Source: Nymphaea colorata
Taxonomy: Eukaryota; Streptophyta; Magnoliopsida; Nymphaeales; Nymphaeaceae
NCBI RefSeq assembly: GCF_008831285.2
Contig: NC_045143.1
Location: 8,813,503-8,877,502 of the forward strand
DNA: 64,000 nt
Direction of reading: 5' to 3'
Shown: positions 44,311-56,254 of the stretch, one piece after another
How the letters are laid out: each line of letters starts with the position of its first letter
How positions within the stretch are numbered: position 1 is the first letter of the stretch
Translations under genes and position numbers: made by a program
Notes under the pieces: model-generated
Databases searched by the model: none
What the model was told of the DNA's origin: nothing
Seen by the model: only the letters and a program-made list of their open reading frames with translations

Positions 44311-46444
44311 CATTGAGGAACACAAAAGTCATACACACAAAAAAAACACAAAAAAAAAAAAAAAAAACGTAGGGGTTGATGTATTTTGGAAATTACTTAG
44401 AATGAAATGTCTGTTTTGGTCTTTAATTTTTTCATTATCTTTTTTTTTGTCATTATAAAAAGTTATTTTTTTCTATTAATTGAGGGCATCTTGGTCATTA
44501 AAATGCTAACAGGTGCCTTGCTATATAAGCATTTAAGCCTAATGAGTTGATGTTGCTACAATTATGGTTGATGTTGCTCGTTCTATAGTTCATAAACTAA
44601 GTTACTAAGGTAGTAGACGGATTCTTGATTCATCTGCCTGTAGAAACCTATGTGGGACGTCCCAAAAAATTTTCTAAATTGGAGCATATTCCTAAGCATC
44701 TTAGTGTTTTTCTTGATTATGAGAGTTTTTCTCTTTTTATCTTGCTATGATTAAAAAAAATGTGTCTTTCATGCTCTTTTATTTCCTCAAATTTTACTAT
44801 TTCCACACTGCTAAAATGAGCTAAATTATAGAGTGATGCTTGATCTTGCTTGCTGCATTTTTTAAAACTAGCTATTGGGGAAAAGGATTACAAAAGCTAT
44901 GGGGAATATGGAGTCTACTATTTATAAATGTTGTTCGACACAATGCATTCAATGATCAAGTCCTCTTCTAATCCATAACTGGTAGTTTGGCACTCATAAC
45001 ACATTGTTATTGCCCAAGGAGTTTTGGCTAAAACACATTGTTATTGCCCAAGGAGTTTTGGCTAAAATTTAGGTAGATTCATAGAACACTACGTGACAAG
45101 GTCCAATGAATCTGTCCTAATTTTTGAGAGCTTCATTGGACAGTAACAATTTGTTACTAGTGTCAAACAGCTTCTAACAGTCGGAACATCTCCCTTGACC
45201 AAAGCTCTGTAGACTCTGTCCTTAAACTCCTATTTTGCCAACCTCTTGAACAAACACCGTTGGAGCCTCTTCAGTTCAAGCTCGAGCCCATCATGTATAA
45301 GAATATTACTTGAGCTTTTGCATGTTGATGTATGCAAACCCAGTAGAGTTCTTAGTAGGTCTTATTATCATTACCATTTGGTTGTGGTTCGTGATTTTTC
45401 TAGATTGTAACGAGTATTCCTAATACGAGAGAGGACCCAAGTTTCCTCCATTCTCATACCTTTTGTAATTAAAATAAAACTCAGTTGATTTTCTTGTGAA
45501 GATTTACCATTGACAATGCTCTCAAACATAAAACTAATGAACTGTTGCAATTTTATCGAACGTGGTACTCACCCTGAAACTATTTGTATTGATATTTTTG
45601 AGTAAAATGAGGCCACTGAAAGAAGACATAGACATCTTCTTGATGCAATGCATGCTTTCACATTGTAATCCAATATACCCTTCCTTCCATGGGTTGATGT
45701 TATTCTCATAGCCGACTACTAAAGTAACCATATGCTTTTGTCATAATGTGAGAACAAATTCCGTTAAAAATACTATATCATAATTTTTCACTTTTTCCAG
45801 TTTCTTCCAACATTTTTGGATGCACCTTTCTTATTTCATTGGAGTTTTTCCTGCTAAAAGGTTCCACTTCACAATCTTTTTCCTTCATCCCAATTTCATG
45901 ATCCTTCTATAGTGTATTCTTGTATATCACCACATGAATCAACACCTATAGTAAGTTTGATATTCTTAGAACTATTGAGAATTCTACTTTGGATGATAAT
46001 AAACCCAATGCCATTGGTACAAAGTAGAGGGTACAATGTAGAGGTGGGGCCTGGTCAGTAGCCGGTTCTTGTTTTGAATCATCGGGACATCAATTCTTTG
46101 TGCTGCAAATAGAGGGCCACTGACGTGCAAGTTGAGTACAGTGAAGCTGACACCATGAGATAACAAATGCAAACTTTGTACCCTAGGAGAATGAGAGGCT
46201 GGGTGAGAGTTTTGACTCTCCTATGAGGAGTAGGATGAAATAATCCTCCTGCTCTCCCCAAAAGAAGAGTAAAAGACAATGTATATGCTATCATGTTTCT
46301 AAGTTTATTACAAAAGTAAGACATGGGCATGAGAAATCACGTAAGATTTGTTAGCCATGTTGTTTCTACTTAGCTATCAACAAAATTAGTTAGATAACAA
46401 GTAAGCTATATAAGATAAGATGGATCCCCTACTCGCGCATGACA
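44311..46444. other. No gene seen; 34-bp tandem repeat
   Basis: A 34-bp tandem repeat (ACACATTGTTATTGCCCAAG...) lies at 44999-45066. The rest may include decayed 5' parts of the copia remnant that follows, but I could not recognise any. Confidence 0.45.
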
Positions 46445-48030
46445 TATGGACTCTAATTTGTCCTCATAGTGATGCTAATATTGTTGGATGTAAAAGAGTC
46501 TATACCACTAAGCACAATTCAGATGGGCCGATTGAACAAAATAAAGCAATGTTGGTTGCCAAGGGGTTATACATAAACATATGTCATGTTGGTTGATTTT
46601 ATTTGAAACATTTTTTCCAGCAGTTTGGCTTAGGATTATTGGGCATGTTATACATGTAATTTTTCAATATGATTTGAACCTTTGTCAATTGAATATAAAA
46701 ATGACTTTCTATATGGCAATATCTCTAATACAGTTTATATGCACCAATGACTGGGGTTTGATGTTCATCAATAGTGTACCAAAATGTGAAAATTAAAAAA
46801 GGGAGTGGTTTAGTGGATGACATTTTACTCACAAGAAGCAACACAAAGGACATATCAGATGCAAATGTCCATTTTTAAGCGTATTTTGTTAGGAAAGATC
46901 TTGGTCATCGGCATTGAAGTGGCAAAAAACCATTGCCATAGAAACCATGCCTTATTAAAAAAAGGCACAAAAAAAAAGTTTAAGAAACAAGTCAGCCTAA
47001 AAAATTGGAAAGAACATGTTTTCTTCAAAAATGCCAATATTATACATGTTTTTTTTTTCACATTTTTCATGGCTTTTACCTTTTTAAATTACCAGTTTTT
47101 TATTTTTACAATTTTCACATTTTATTTTTAATTTAATAACCTTTTTAAAACTTATCGAGCTTTTCCCAAGATTTTCAACTTTGCTCTATTATACCCAAAA
47201 AAACTCATTGTTTTATACCAAAAAATTAAATTGACAATGCTAAAAATAATAAAAGGCTAATTCCATCACAAAGAAGTACAAGCTTGATTTGTTCAAAAAA
47301 AAAAAAAATATGAGAGGCCAAACTAGCCTAGAATCCCACGTATTAGGAACTTCATATGCATAATGAACAGGTAGAAACAGTGGACAAAAAAAGTTTTACA
47401 TCATTGATTGGTAAAATTTCTATACAAGATTGTGATGAGACCATAGATTTCTATGGCTGTAAGCAAGGTAAGTCAATTCATGGACAAACCAACAAAAGTC
47501 TATTGAGGAATTATTATGATGGTCCTCATATATTTGAAATCATCTCATGATAAAAGGTAGTCATATAGACAAGCCTCATTCTTCAATATAATTGCATACT
47601 TGGATGCTGATTATATAAAGCCCATTGATGATAAGAACCCTACCACTAGATTTTGCATGTTTGAAGGTTTAATTGTTAAAAAATTTGAAAAAGCAAATAG
47701 TTGTAGCTCAGTCAAGCGTTAAATATGAAGATAAAGCCATGACTCAAACAACTCTTAGACTGATGTGACTTGGGCCCTACATGTTGAGATTTCTGCCGTG
47801 TAATAATAAAGCGGCCATCTATGTCACCGATAATCTAATTTTTTGGTAGAGGATGAAGCACAATGAAGCTAATTGCCAAACGCCACTTGGAAGAACCAAG
47901 TCATATTTTTACAAGTCATTTGGCTTCCAAGACAGAGTTGTGGACATTTTTACCAAGCCTATTGTAAGCCCAAGCCTTTTCATGTCAGTTTTAAGTGTCA
48001 AAAACAATATACCTTCGGATTTGGTGGATA
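46445..48030 (+). pseudogene. Copia pol remnant (RT to RNase H end)
   Basis: Broken plus-strand frames keep copia landmarks in order: DANIVGCKRVYTTKHNSDG with IEQNKAMLVAKG (start of RT, usually VGCKWVY..K), DDILLTRSNTKDIS (YVDD region, first residue lost), DLGH, YLDADYIKPIDDKNPTTRF (RNase H, usually SDADWAG) and RVVDIFTKPI (usually DIFTKAL). Dense stops and indels mark an old insertion. No LTRs recognised. Confidence 0.78.
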
Positions 48031-48767
48031 TGCTCTCCTCTCTCTCTCTCTCTCTCTTTTACGCATTGCCTGTCTTAATGCAAATCACAAATTTGATTTG
48101 CTTTTGGGCAACATTACTGTTCGCTTAGTGGAAGGAGTTTCTTCTTTGGTAGCTCATGAGCTTTTCCATGGATTCTCCTTCTTCGGCCCTGATCATTAAA
48201 TTCTCAAGTTCAGGTGTGCAAATGACTAATATGCGGATCGATCATATTTGTTTTTGGTTTAATCAGATTCGGCAAATCTACTCACTGCATCTCCGTTGTA
48301 GTTAAGCACTTGATATTTCGATGAACTCTCATTCATTGTCCATTAATATTCGTCTCTTTCAGGAACTGCAATAAAATAAAATTAAGGTAGAACTGAAAAA
48401 GCCTTTAAAAACTTCATCCTGAAGGAATCACTCTGTAAAACTATTCAGTGTCCAAAAAAAAGCCAATCACAAGAAAGATATTACTTACACATTTATGCTA
48501 ACAGAGATCTGGAACCAAAATCTCAAAAACACAAAACTGAATTATAAGCAAAGCCAGAGAGAAGGGAGAGTAACTGAAAGCCAGGCAAGTCATGACAAAT
48601 GCTGTTAGTCGAAACCAGATGTGAGGGAAACCACAGAAAGGGCAGGGAAAACAACTCTACGTCTCACTGAAGCCATCCCTGATCCCTTTCATGTTCCTCA
48701 GCCCCTGAATATGAAGCCTCCGGCCCATCAGCTATCAAAGTGTGATTTATCCGATGATAACTGATGA
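48031..48767. other. 3' flank of the PIG-O-type gene
   Basis: Probably includes its 3' UTR just below 48768. No further coding signal. Confidence 0.45.
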
Positions 48768-48863
48768 TTAGAAATAAAAAAGAGCAGTCAAGCAGATGAA
48801 GGTATCTGTAAGAATGAGGCCGACCACATCAAATACATATTTTGGAGCAAAGAGCCCCCATAC
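48768..48863 (-). CDS. PIG-O-type gene, last exon
   Basis: 96 bp after acceptor TTTTTACAG: VWGLFAPKYVFDVVGLILTD, then FICLTALFYF and TAA. Final membrane segment. Confidence 0.88.
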   Translation of the reverse strand, partial: VWGLFAPKYVFDVVGLILTDTFICLTALFYF

Positions 48864-51800
48864 CTGTAAAAAGAAAAAGAGAAAAGGATGAGGAAACAAA
48901 AATGACTACCTTAAAAAGTATTTCACAGAACACATTGTTTTTAATTGTTCATAGAATAATCCAGGGGAATTTCAACTTAGCAACCATTCTTAGTCCCAAA
49001 ATCCTTATGTCATCCCTTATATAAAAAAAAAAGATACTATATGTGTCTCATCTTAAACTCATACTTCAGGGGATGTGAAAATTTCCTCTGTTTTGATGTC
49101 CTTTGAAGTTGGAAAATACTTGTCCATTCACAAAAAAGGACTGTTATTACTGTCATTTTATTAACTTAACTTTTAACCAGAGATGCAGGGTGAGAACGCT
49201 ATCACACCTCAGTTTCTAACCAGACTTAAAGAGATAAGAGGTAGCAGTTCTTAGCAAAAGCAAAGCCTGCATCAAGAACTACAGTAATATGAGATCCAGC
49301 TTTTTCAATTTGGGCCAAAATGGTGACCCCACAAGCCTATCTATAACTTAGAGTATCATCATCTAAATAGCTTAATTTGGCTTCTATTTCAGATGTTCAC
49401 TTTTTAGCAGGATCTCATTTCTTCAACATCTATAAATTAGAACATCATCATCTAAATAGAAGAATTTGGTTTCTGTTGCTGATGTTCTACTTTTAGCATT
49501 ATCTTGTTTCTTCACTCCATAAACAAATTCAAACTATCCCTTTCAAAAGGGTATATACAAGGAAGATTGGATCTTCACCATCAAATGACGCCTTTGAATT
49601 GTCACACAAATTGCTGTAAAAGTAGTTGTAACTGCAGTAAGAAGCCCATATATCAACAAGACCTGAATGAATGAAAGAAAAGAATTAGAAAAACAAATAC
49701 AAGTACATGTAACATCTAGTACTATAGAAATAAAGAAGGGAGTAATCCAATACAACATGCAACAAGCACTAATATCAGATGCTGATTGTAGTTAGACACA
49801 ATCCAATAGCATAGGCTAAAATATGGGTAACAATAAAGCGGCACTAAAAGTGTAGCAGTTTATACATTCAACAATTTCACAACAATTTTTTTTTGTTTTA
49901 CTTGAATGAGAAAACAGGAATAGCAGTTCATCAATAGTTACTTGCATCCACAGTCTCATACTATTTATATGCTAATGCAACATCACTTGGACGAGCCTAG
50001 TGCGTCGCATAAACAACTGGTAACTATACAGGGAAGCACTTTGAGCTATCCATTTAAGACAAACTGCAATTCTACAGAGACAGAATAAAGCCAAAGCTAG
50101 CAACGTAATAGTGTAGAGATACCTGAATCAACTTATTAAAGAATATTCGTTTTTCTTTGGCACCCTCTGGAGAATACTGGAACAAGACCAGCAGTGGAAG
50201 AGCTAAAATGGGAAGGATATGAGAAACGCCAAAAGTCTCGATGGCAAGGAGCACTCCTTGACGAATAAGGTGGAATTCATCAAAGCTGACCAAGCAAAGA
50301 AAAATAAATAAACTTAAAATAGTAAAACCTGTGAAGCATGTGATAGCAATTAATACACAAGATTGATCATGCAAATTACGAAACATATAAGGAAACTCAC
50401 CCAATAAAAGCAGCACCATAATGAAGGCCATCGAATGTACACCTGGAGGTGGACAACACATGCATCAGTAATCTGAGGTAGAGAAAACAGAAGAAACAGG
50501 CAGTTCTCTGTCCCTTGTGGATGAAGAAAAAAGAGGGAACCTGCAGATGGGGAGCATACAACACACACACGCATATATGAAAACTTGTGTCATATGTAAA
50601 AAAATTGTTCTGTAAATTGCCAAAAGAAGTCTCTATATATTGTAAAATGTCTTCTTCGTAAGTTACCAAAAGGAAGAAGGTTTTATACATTACATAAGGT
50701 CTTCTTTGTAAATTAAGAAAAGGGTTTAAAGTGAAAAAAAAATCCAGAAAATAAATCTCTCTCAATCCTTCTCCCCCATAACTGCTACCCCACAGCTACA
50801 CACCTTGGGTAAGCCCTGGTGACGTACCCAGATTGCAGGCTCAATGAAGCAGCCATTAGATGTAAAAGTTTGTTGGAGTGTGGCTTTGAACAAACAGTTA
50901 TTTCTGACGTATCAGATTAACTGTAACCACACACCATCAAATTGTAGATGACAGGTCCCTGGCTTGTGTTAAGTTGCATCAGGTATTCGACAACACAAAA
51001 AATGAAAAGAATACATTCATGAACTACATGATCTTAGAAGTTTTCATAAAAGGACTAATATACAAAATGAGAGGGATCATAAATTACATATTACCAATGG
51101 CCGAGACAATAGAACAATGAGACAGCTACAAGGTTCCATTGGGTTACTGCAAATACATCGGACCCGCAGCTACAACTTTTTTTATTGGTATGTTCCTGCT
51201 GCCTCACTAGCTTTTGCAACTTTATTATGCACCATCCTGTAATGAGAATAAGGATCTACTCATGAATAACCATCAAATACATATGTTTTTGTATGTTCAA
51301 CATATTATATGAATCAGCACCAGAAAGATATCGCAAAGAATCTTCTAACCTAACAACCTAACAACTTATTAGAAAGCTCCGCTTCAGGAATGCATGATGA
51401 TGCTAAGGAACAAAATATATTTGCTCTAATCAAAGATGAAGAGAGTAACATGGGTATCTCTTAACATCAAAGTAGATATACTGAAAGAAAGATTAACGAT
51501 ACAAAGAATCAACATTCTTTTACAATCTATAATATAATTAATTGGAAAAAAAAAACATTACTAATCTTGTTATGATGCTGATGCCCCATAGGAAAATAAA
51601 ATCAAATGATATGGCACTGGGAGAATAGATGCTGAATTTGGAAACAGGTGTGGAGATGGGCCTATAATTGAAATGAGGATATATTTAGGGAGGTTATGAT
51701 GTCAACTATCACAAATCTGGATTGCTCAGTTCTCAAACCAACAATTGCCTTTCCACAGTCAAGCATTGACCATTGCTAGAAGCAACAAGAAGTTAGCTTC

Positions 51801-54800
51801 GTATTCACAACCACTTGCAAAAGTAAGAGAAAATCAGCTTGTTCTATCATAAGTATTCAGAAATTAGTACTGGTGAACACAGACCAAACTCATTTAAGCA
51901 ACATATAACTGGTCTTACATATTTCACATGTTTGTCATTTTTTGCACTGAGATAACTACAAGCTGAAAGCACATGAAAGAAATTCAAAGACATATGTCAT
52001 AGATTAGAATTTACTAACTCATGGGGTGTCATTCACTACAAGAAAGTACATAAGCAACTCATATCCAATGAAGATTTTAATATTTTGCCCATATAATTTT
52101 AGCATTATATAGCCACTAAGCCACATGAAGACAGTCTGACTGGAAAATGGACAAGCATTGTTCCTTTTTCATCTGTACCTTCAAAAATAGATAGAATAGC
52201 AATGAGTGGGCCTTGTCTTCCACTTAACAATAAGATAGTTGAACTCCAGGCAACTAACATGGCCACTGTAGCAACTGTCAACCCTTCAGGGTCATCCGCA
52301 TATCTGGATTTCTGCTTGCACTTTTGAAAGTAGGCTAAAAAAATGATCATCCCAAAACTGAAGGCATAAACTAGACGGGGAAAAATGTTTTTCCCTACAT
52401 ACTTAAGAATAAATGTTATAGGCAGCAATTTGCCTTCTAAAGCCCAGTATACAATTATGGGTGCATAACTCAATATGGTGATAGCAGGAAAGTAACACTT
52501 CAAAGTTTTCCAATTTGAGTTGAGACCAATCGGTTGGAAGATCAAGGATATGACCCAAACTAGAAGTACCATAGGCAATATCCCTGTACATATCAGCCAA
52601 AAATGATCCCACCATTCAACTTCAAGCGTTGCAGAAGGCAACGATGTAAGTATCTGTTTGGATAAACCTCCTTCACCAATAACTCGAAGAACAAAATTTA
52701 GAAAGAGAAATGCAAATGCCTGCATGTCAACAAGAAAAATGACAGTAAGAAGATTACATATTTCTGTTGCAAACCTACTTCAAAAGCAAGTTTTCCTACA
52801 TGTACTACAACAGAAATTTGAGCCTCTGGTTGTCTTACTTCAGTTTTCATTGATTCACTTGCAATTGAGTATTGCAAGTTAAGAATACCAGTTGTGGCCA
52901 AAAGAAAGTGAGCAACCTTTCCTTCTGTCACTGAAATTCAGAGGGAAAAAGATTTTTTTAACCGATCACATATCAAGATACAAGTTATCCTACTGTATGA
53001 TAACTCACAATTGGAGTAGGTTAGGCTTACATATGTAACTGTTTGAGAGCAAACTGCAAGCACGTATCACCAGAACAAGTGCCGCAAGAATAGTCCTTGA
53101 TGAAATGCCTAAACTATTTATGGAGCCAGAACCTCTATTACCCGCTACAATAGCATCCTGACTAGAAAGGGCAGATGCAGACACCCACTTGATCTTGGCT
53201 TGGCGTAAATATCTCACAAACTTGAGATGCTCCAGAACAAAACTGATGGCTGAAAAGAGAACCGTACCACCAAAAAGGTAAAGGAACAACTCCTCCCTTT
53301 TGGCATACATTAATGTGGCCATAGAATTATGGCTCAATGAAGATGCTGCCAATGATACCAACCCTAGAATACAAAAAATCACCAACAATATGACAGTATA
53401 TCTGCAGAAGCTTCTCCTAATAAAACAACTGTTTTGTGTAACACTTGGTTTTGACATTCTTGCCCTCTCAATGGAAAATAGCTGGACAAGCAATGAAGCT
53501 AACAGTACACAAAGTCCAGCACTCATCAGTTTAATATCAAACTGAGTCCACTTAGAGCGAGCAAGTTCTGCAACATCCCCTAAAAATTTTGAATATGCAT
53601 TGATTTGACCCAAAAGAATATTTACATAATCACAATTTTGACCAAGAGGGTCAACCTTTAACGGACATTCATTGTGAAGAATATGTGACCAATTTGACTG
53701 GGCTTCTGAATAAGATTCTGCCAAACGAATCAAATCTTCTGATGGAAATCTCAAGATTGATGAAGCTGAATACTGATCAATGTACCTCTTGACCTGAAAA
53801 AGGCAAAATTGACTTAGATGAAAGTTACTACTAAGAAGTATAAATTCTTGAATCAGCTTAGCAACTTCCACACTGAAAAACATTTATTCCCACACAATGG
53901 TACCTTCCAACACCAGAAACTTTTGAACACAAACCCTGAAACATTGCTCCAAATGAGACTGATTTCTTGTACATTGTTGGACATTGACAGTCAATTCAAG
54001 TACTTCAGTTTGGCACCAAAGACAACTCTTGAAAGTAACAGAGCCATCTGGGCTACACAATACATTATGATTTGGACTCGCATTTTGCAGGTCCAACTTG
54101 ATATATTTCAAGAGACAAGAACCTATCATATTGGTGTTGAAAGTGTCAAACACATCATTTAACCTCAAACTTGAATGTCAAACAGGTGATGCTACCCTTC
54201 AGTTTTTTTCTTTTGCTTTAAACCATGATTGCTAGAACAAGTGTTATTGTATTCTTCATGGATCCACTTACTTGACAAACAGTTGTTCTCTGTACATGGT
54301 CTTGGCCAAGGTCGCACACAACTGTAGGGCTAGCAAGATCACCAGGATAATAGAAATTTTGGAATTTTGAAGAGAGAAGGTTCTGTTCTTCTAACAGAGA
54401 ATGATCAGATTATGAAAACAAAATGGATTCCATGGTTTGCAGACACATGGTTTTCATAAGTGGGAACGTATTCATGATGGCTTGGTTTAAGAAGTCTAAG
54501 ATTAAAGCGCTGTCAAAAAATAAATGTCCGTGACAAAAAATTCCAACATGAGTACTTGACAAACAGTTGTTCTCTGTACATGGTCTTGGCCAACGTCACA
54601 CACAACTGTAGGGCTAGCAAGATCACCAGGATAATAGAAATTTTGCAATTTTGAAGAGAGAAGGTTCTGTTCTTCTAACAGAGAATGATCAGTTTATGAA
54701 AACAAAAAGGATTCCAGGCTTTGCAGACACATAGTTTTCATAAGTGGGAAACTGGGAATGTATTCATGATGGCTTGGTTTAAGAAGTCTAAGATTAGAGT

Positions 54801-55213
54801 GCTCTAAAAAAATAAATGTCCGCGACAAAAAATTCCAACATGAGCTCTCTTCTTCAAAAATTTACTTGAGAAAACAAAATGTGTTGACCAATTGAAACAA
54901 CACTTGTCATGAGACCCTCTTCAGCTAACTGACCAATGGGTCAACACACAGTTCGTGTTCAGATTCATCACCATATGACCATCTATCTTGAACAAATATA
55001 TCATGTAAATATAAATATGTTGGAAAAAAAAATATCAGAAATGAAACACAGAGATCAAAAAACGTATGTACCTGCCAGCTGTTAATACAGAGAGCATAGA
55101 GATAACGCTGCATCCATGTGATTACATTTGAACATTTGCTTGATGGACTAGTTGTATGTGCATACCATGTACCAGGACTTAATGCATATAATTCTGGATT
55201 AATCTGTCCAATG
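48768..55213 (-). CDS. GPI ethanolamine phosphate transferase 3 (PIG-O type), 3' part
   Basis: The C-terminal 688 codons of a plant PIG-O/GPI13-like enzyme in nine exons: 55213-55072, 53793-53031, 52930-52839, 52719-52179, 51236-51095, 50442-50401, 50285-50123, 49662-49579 and 48863-48768. All borders are AG/GT and all phases fit. The enzyme adds ethanolamine phosphate to the third mannose of the GPI anchor in the ER membrane (family knowledge). Landmarks are SIGQINPELYALSPGTW and INSWQVKRYIDQYSASS after the catalytic domain, many membrane segments, GHWCTFDGLHYGAAFIG, FDEFHLIRQGVLLAIETFGV and VTIQRRHLMVWGLFAPKY, ending TALFYF. The alkaline-phosphatase-like catalytic part is absent and should lie beyond position 64000, past an intron of at least 8.8 kb. 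PIG-G or PIG-N are less likely, because the SIG.(I/V)NPEL and RRHLMVWGLFAP motifs point to PIG-O. Confidence 0.88.
49579..49662 (-). CDS. PIG-O-type gene exon
   Basis: 84 bp, VLLIYGLLTAVTTTF and CVTIQRRHLM, donor ATG|GTGAAG. Confidence 0.87.
50123..50285 (-). CDS. PIG-O-type gene exon
   Basis: 163 bp, FDEFHLIRQGVLLAIETFGV, then HILPILALPLLVLFQY, donor CAG|GTATCT. Membrane segments. Confidence 0.87.
50401..50442 (-). CDS. PIG-O-type gene, 42-bp exon
   Basis: CTFDGLHYGAAFIG, acceptor CTCCAG, donor GG|GTGAGT. The phase fits both neighbours, forming GHW-CTFDG and AFIG-FDEF. Confidence 0.85.
51095..51236 (-). CDS. PIG-O-type gene exon
   Basis: 142 bp after acceptor CATTACAG: WCIIKLQKLVRQQEH, then VFAVTQWNLVAVSLFYCLGH. 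No stop in this frame; the other frames are closed. Confidence 0.82.
52179..52719 (-). CDS. PIG-O-type gene exon
   Basis: 541 bp with several membrane segments (AFAFLFLNFVLRVIGEGG, FWLICTGILPMVLLVWVISL) and the conserved GRQGPLIAIL near its end. Donor GAAG|GTACAG. Confidence 0.87.
52839..52930 (-). CDS. PIG-O-type gene exon
   Basis: 92 bp, TEGKVAHFLLATTGILNLQY, donor GAA|GTAAGA. Confidence 0.84.
53031..53793 (-). CDS. PIG-O-type gene, largest exon
   Basis: 763 bp, VKRYIDQYSASSILRFPSED opening, a luminal loop and then several membrane segments (MSAGLCVLLASLLVQLF, YTVILLVIFCILGLVSLAAS). Acceptor TTTTTCAG, donor ATAT|GTAAGC. Confidence 0.88.
54271..54843. repeat. 284-bp tandem duplication in a PIG-O intron
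   Basis: Copies 54271-54554 and 54555-54843 both start CTTGACAAACAGTTGTTCTC and end TTCCAACATGAG. They differ at about a dozen positions plus small indels. Non-coding. Confidence 0.92.
55072..55213 (-). CDS. PIG-O-type gene, first exon inside the window
   Basis: 142 bp after acceptor CTGCTTTCAG: IGQINPELYALSPGTWY, ending ALCINSWQ. It starts with the last base of a split Ser codon, so coding exons must exist upstream. Confidence 0.87.
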
Positions 55214-55882
55214 CTGAAAGCAGTGCTTTTAGCCAGGATATTAAAAACTTTACGAAAATAAAAATGTGACTCCAAAAAGGAGGAAATTGCACTATTTTTC
55301 CATAACATCAGACAAACCACATAGTCATATGAGAATGGCTTGTGTAATAAAAGAATTATGGCACCAATATAATAAGTACTTATCCTAGGTGAACAACTGT
55401 CTTGGATATGTTCAAGAAAGGTTTTCATATAAAAAATTAAGCATCAAATGAACATATGTATTTTTTGAGGCAGGGTCAGAGTGAGAGTTTATAACTTGGG
55501 TTGGAGCATGTTGCATTTTTCTTAACCACTATTTCATTTGAATGGGAACAGCCTCATGTTAGAGAAGATAAAGGAGGGAAGGCCCTCCAATGGCATGGTG
55601 ATCAATTCTGCCCCTTCTGCTTAAGCATGAGAACCATTCCATTGATATTCTGGAAATATTTTGCAAATTTTTCAATATGCCACGATTCAGCAATAAATAG
55701 AATATATTACCAATATTAGTAATCATTTTGTAGGACTACTCAGTTACTGGAATGACCAAGGGTACTTTGAGCTACAGACACAAGCACAGAGCCATGATAA
55801 AAAGAAAACATTAATCCAATGAATAAGGAGGTAAATTACATAATATCCATGAAGAATGTGGTATGAACATTTGCACAGAGTT
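55214..55882. other. Intron DNA before the copia insertion
   Basis: I searched the minus strand for the preceding PIG-O exon (expected phosphatase-domain end) and found none. Confidence 0.5.
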
Positions 55883-55971
55883 TGCAAATCTCATAAATTA
55901 TTTTGAATTATGTTTTAAATTGAAATGATAAAGCAACTCAGACATAAAAAGTTACAGCATCACTTGATAAC
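55883..55971. repeat. 89-bp flanking duplication, left copy
   Basis: TGCAAATCTCATAAATT to CACTTGATAAC, directly before the copia 3' LTR. It is identical by eye to 61146-61234 at the other end of the element. Confidence 0.95.
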
Positions 55972-56254
55972 TGTAGAAACACGAACCACAAAGAGAGTAG
56001 AGAACGAGCACACAATATACGTGGAAAACCTCAGAAAGAGGTGAAAAACCACGGGGAAGCTCTGACCTAGGGGCTCACCGCAACCCTAGGAGAGAGAAAA
56101 TTCTATTTCACTTAATTCAACACTTAAACATAAGTGACAATATAAAGAGGGAGAGAGAAGAAGCCGCCTAGGGTACCGAGTCCACCTCGGTACCCGCGCC
56201 CCATAGAACCGGGTCCAGATATGGACCCGGTTCCCACAACAACATATTCTAACA
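55972..56254 (-). repeat. 3' LTR of copia element
   Basis: 283 bp, TG...CA ends, preceded on the minus strand by a purine tract (GAGGGGGAG). The polyprotein stop codon lies inside its first bases. Confidence 0.92.

Noticed and set aside
50350-50765. Minus-strand frame running into CTFDGLHYGAAFIG as a longer exon
   Set aside because: The upstream part is intron read-through; exon 51236-51095 supplies the expected VTQWNLVAVSLF segment in phase.
53884-54168. Open frames on both strands in a PIG-O intron as extra exons
   Set aside because: The SWQ|VKRY join across 55072/53793 is in phase without them and matches the family.
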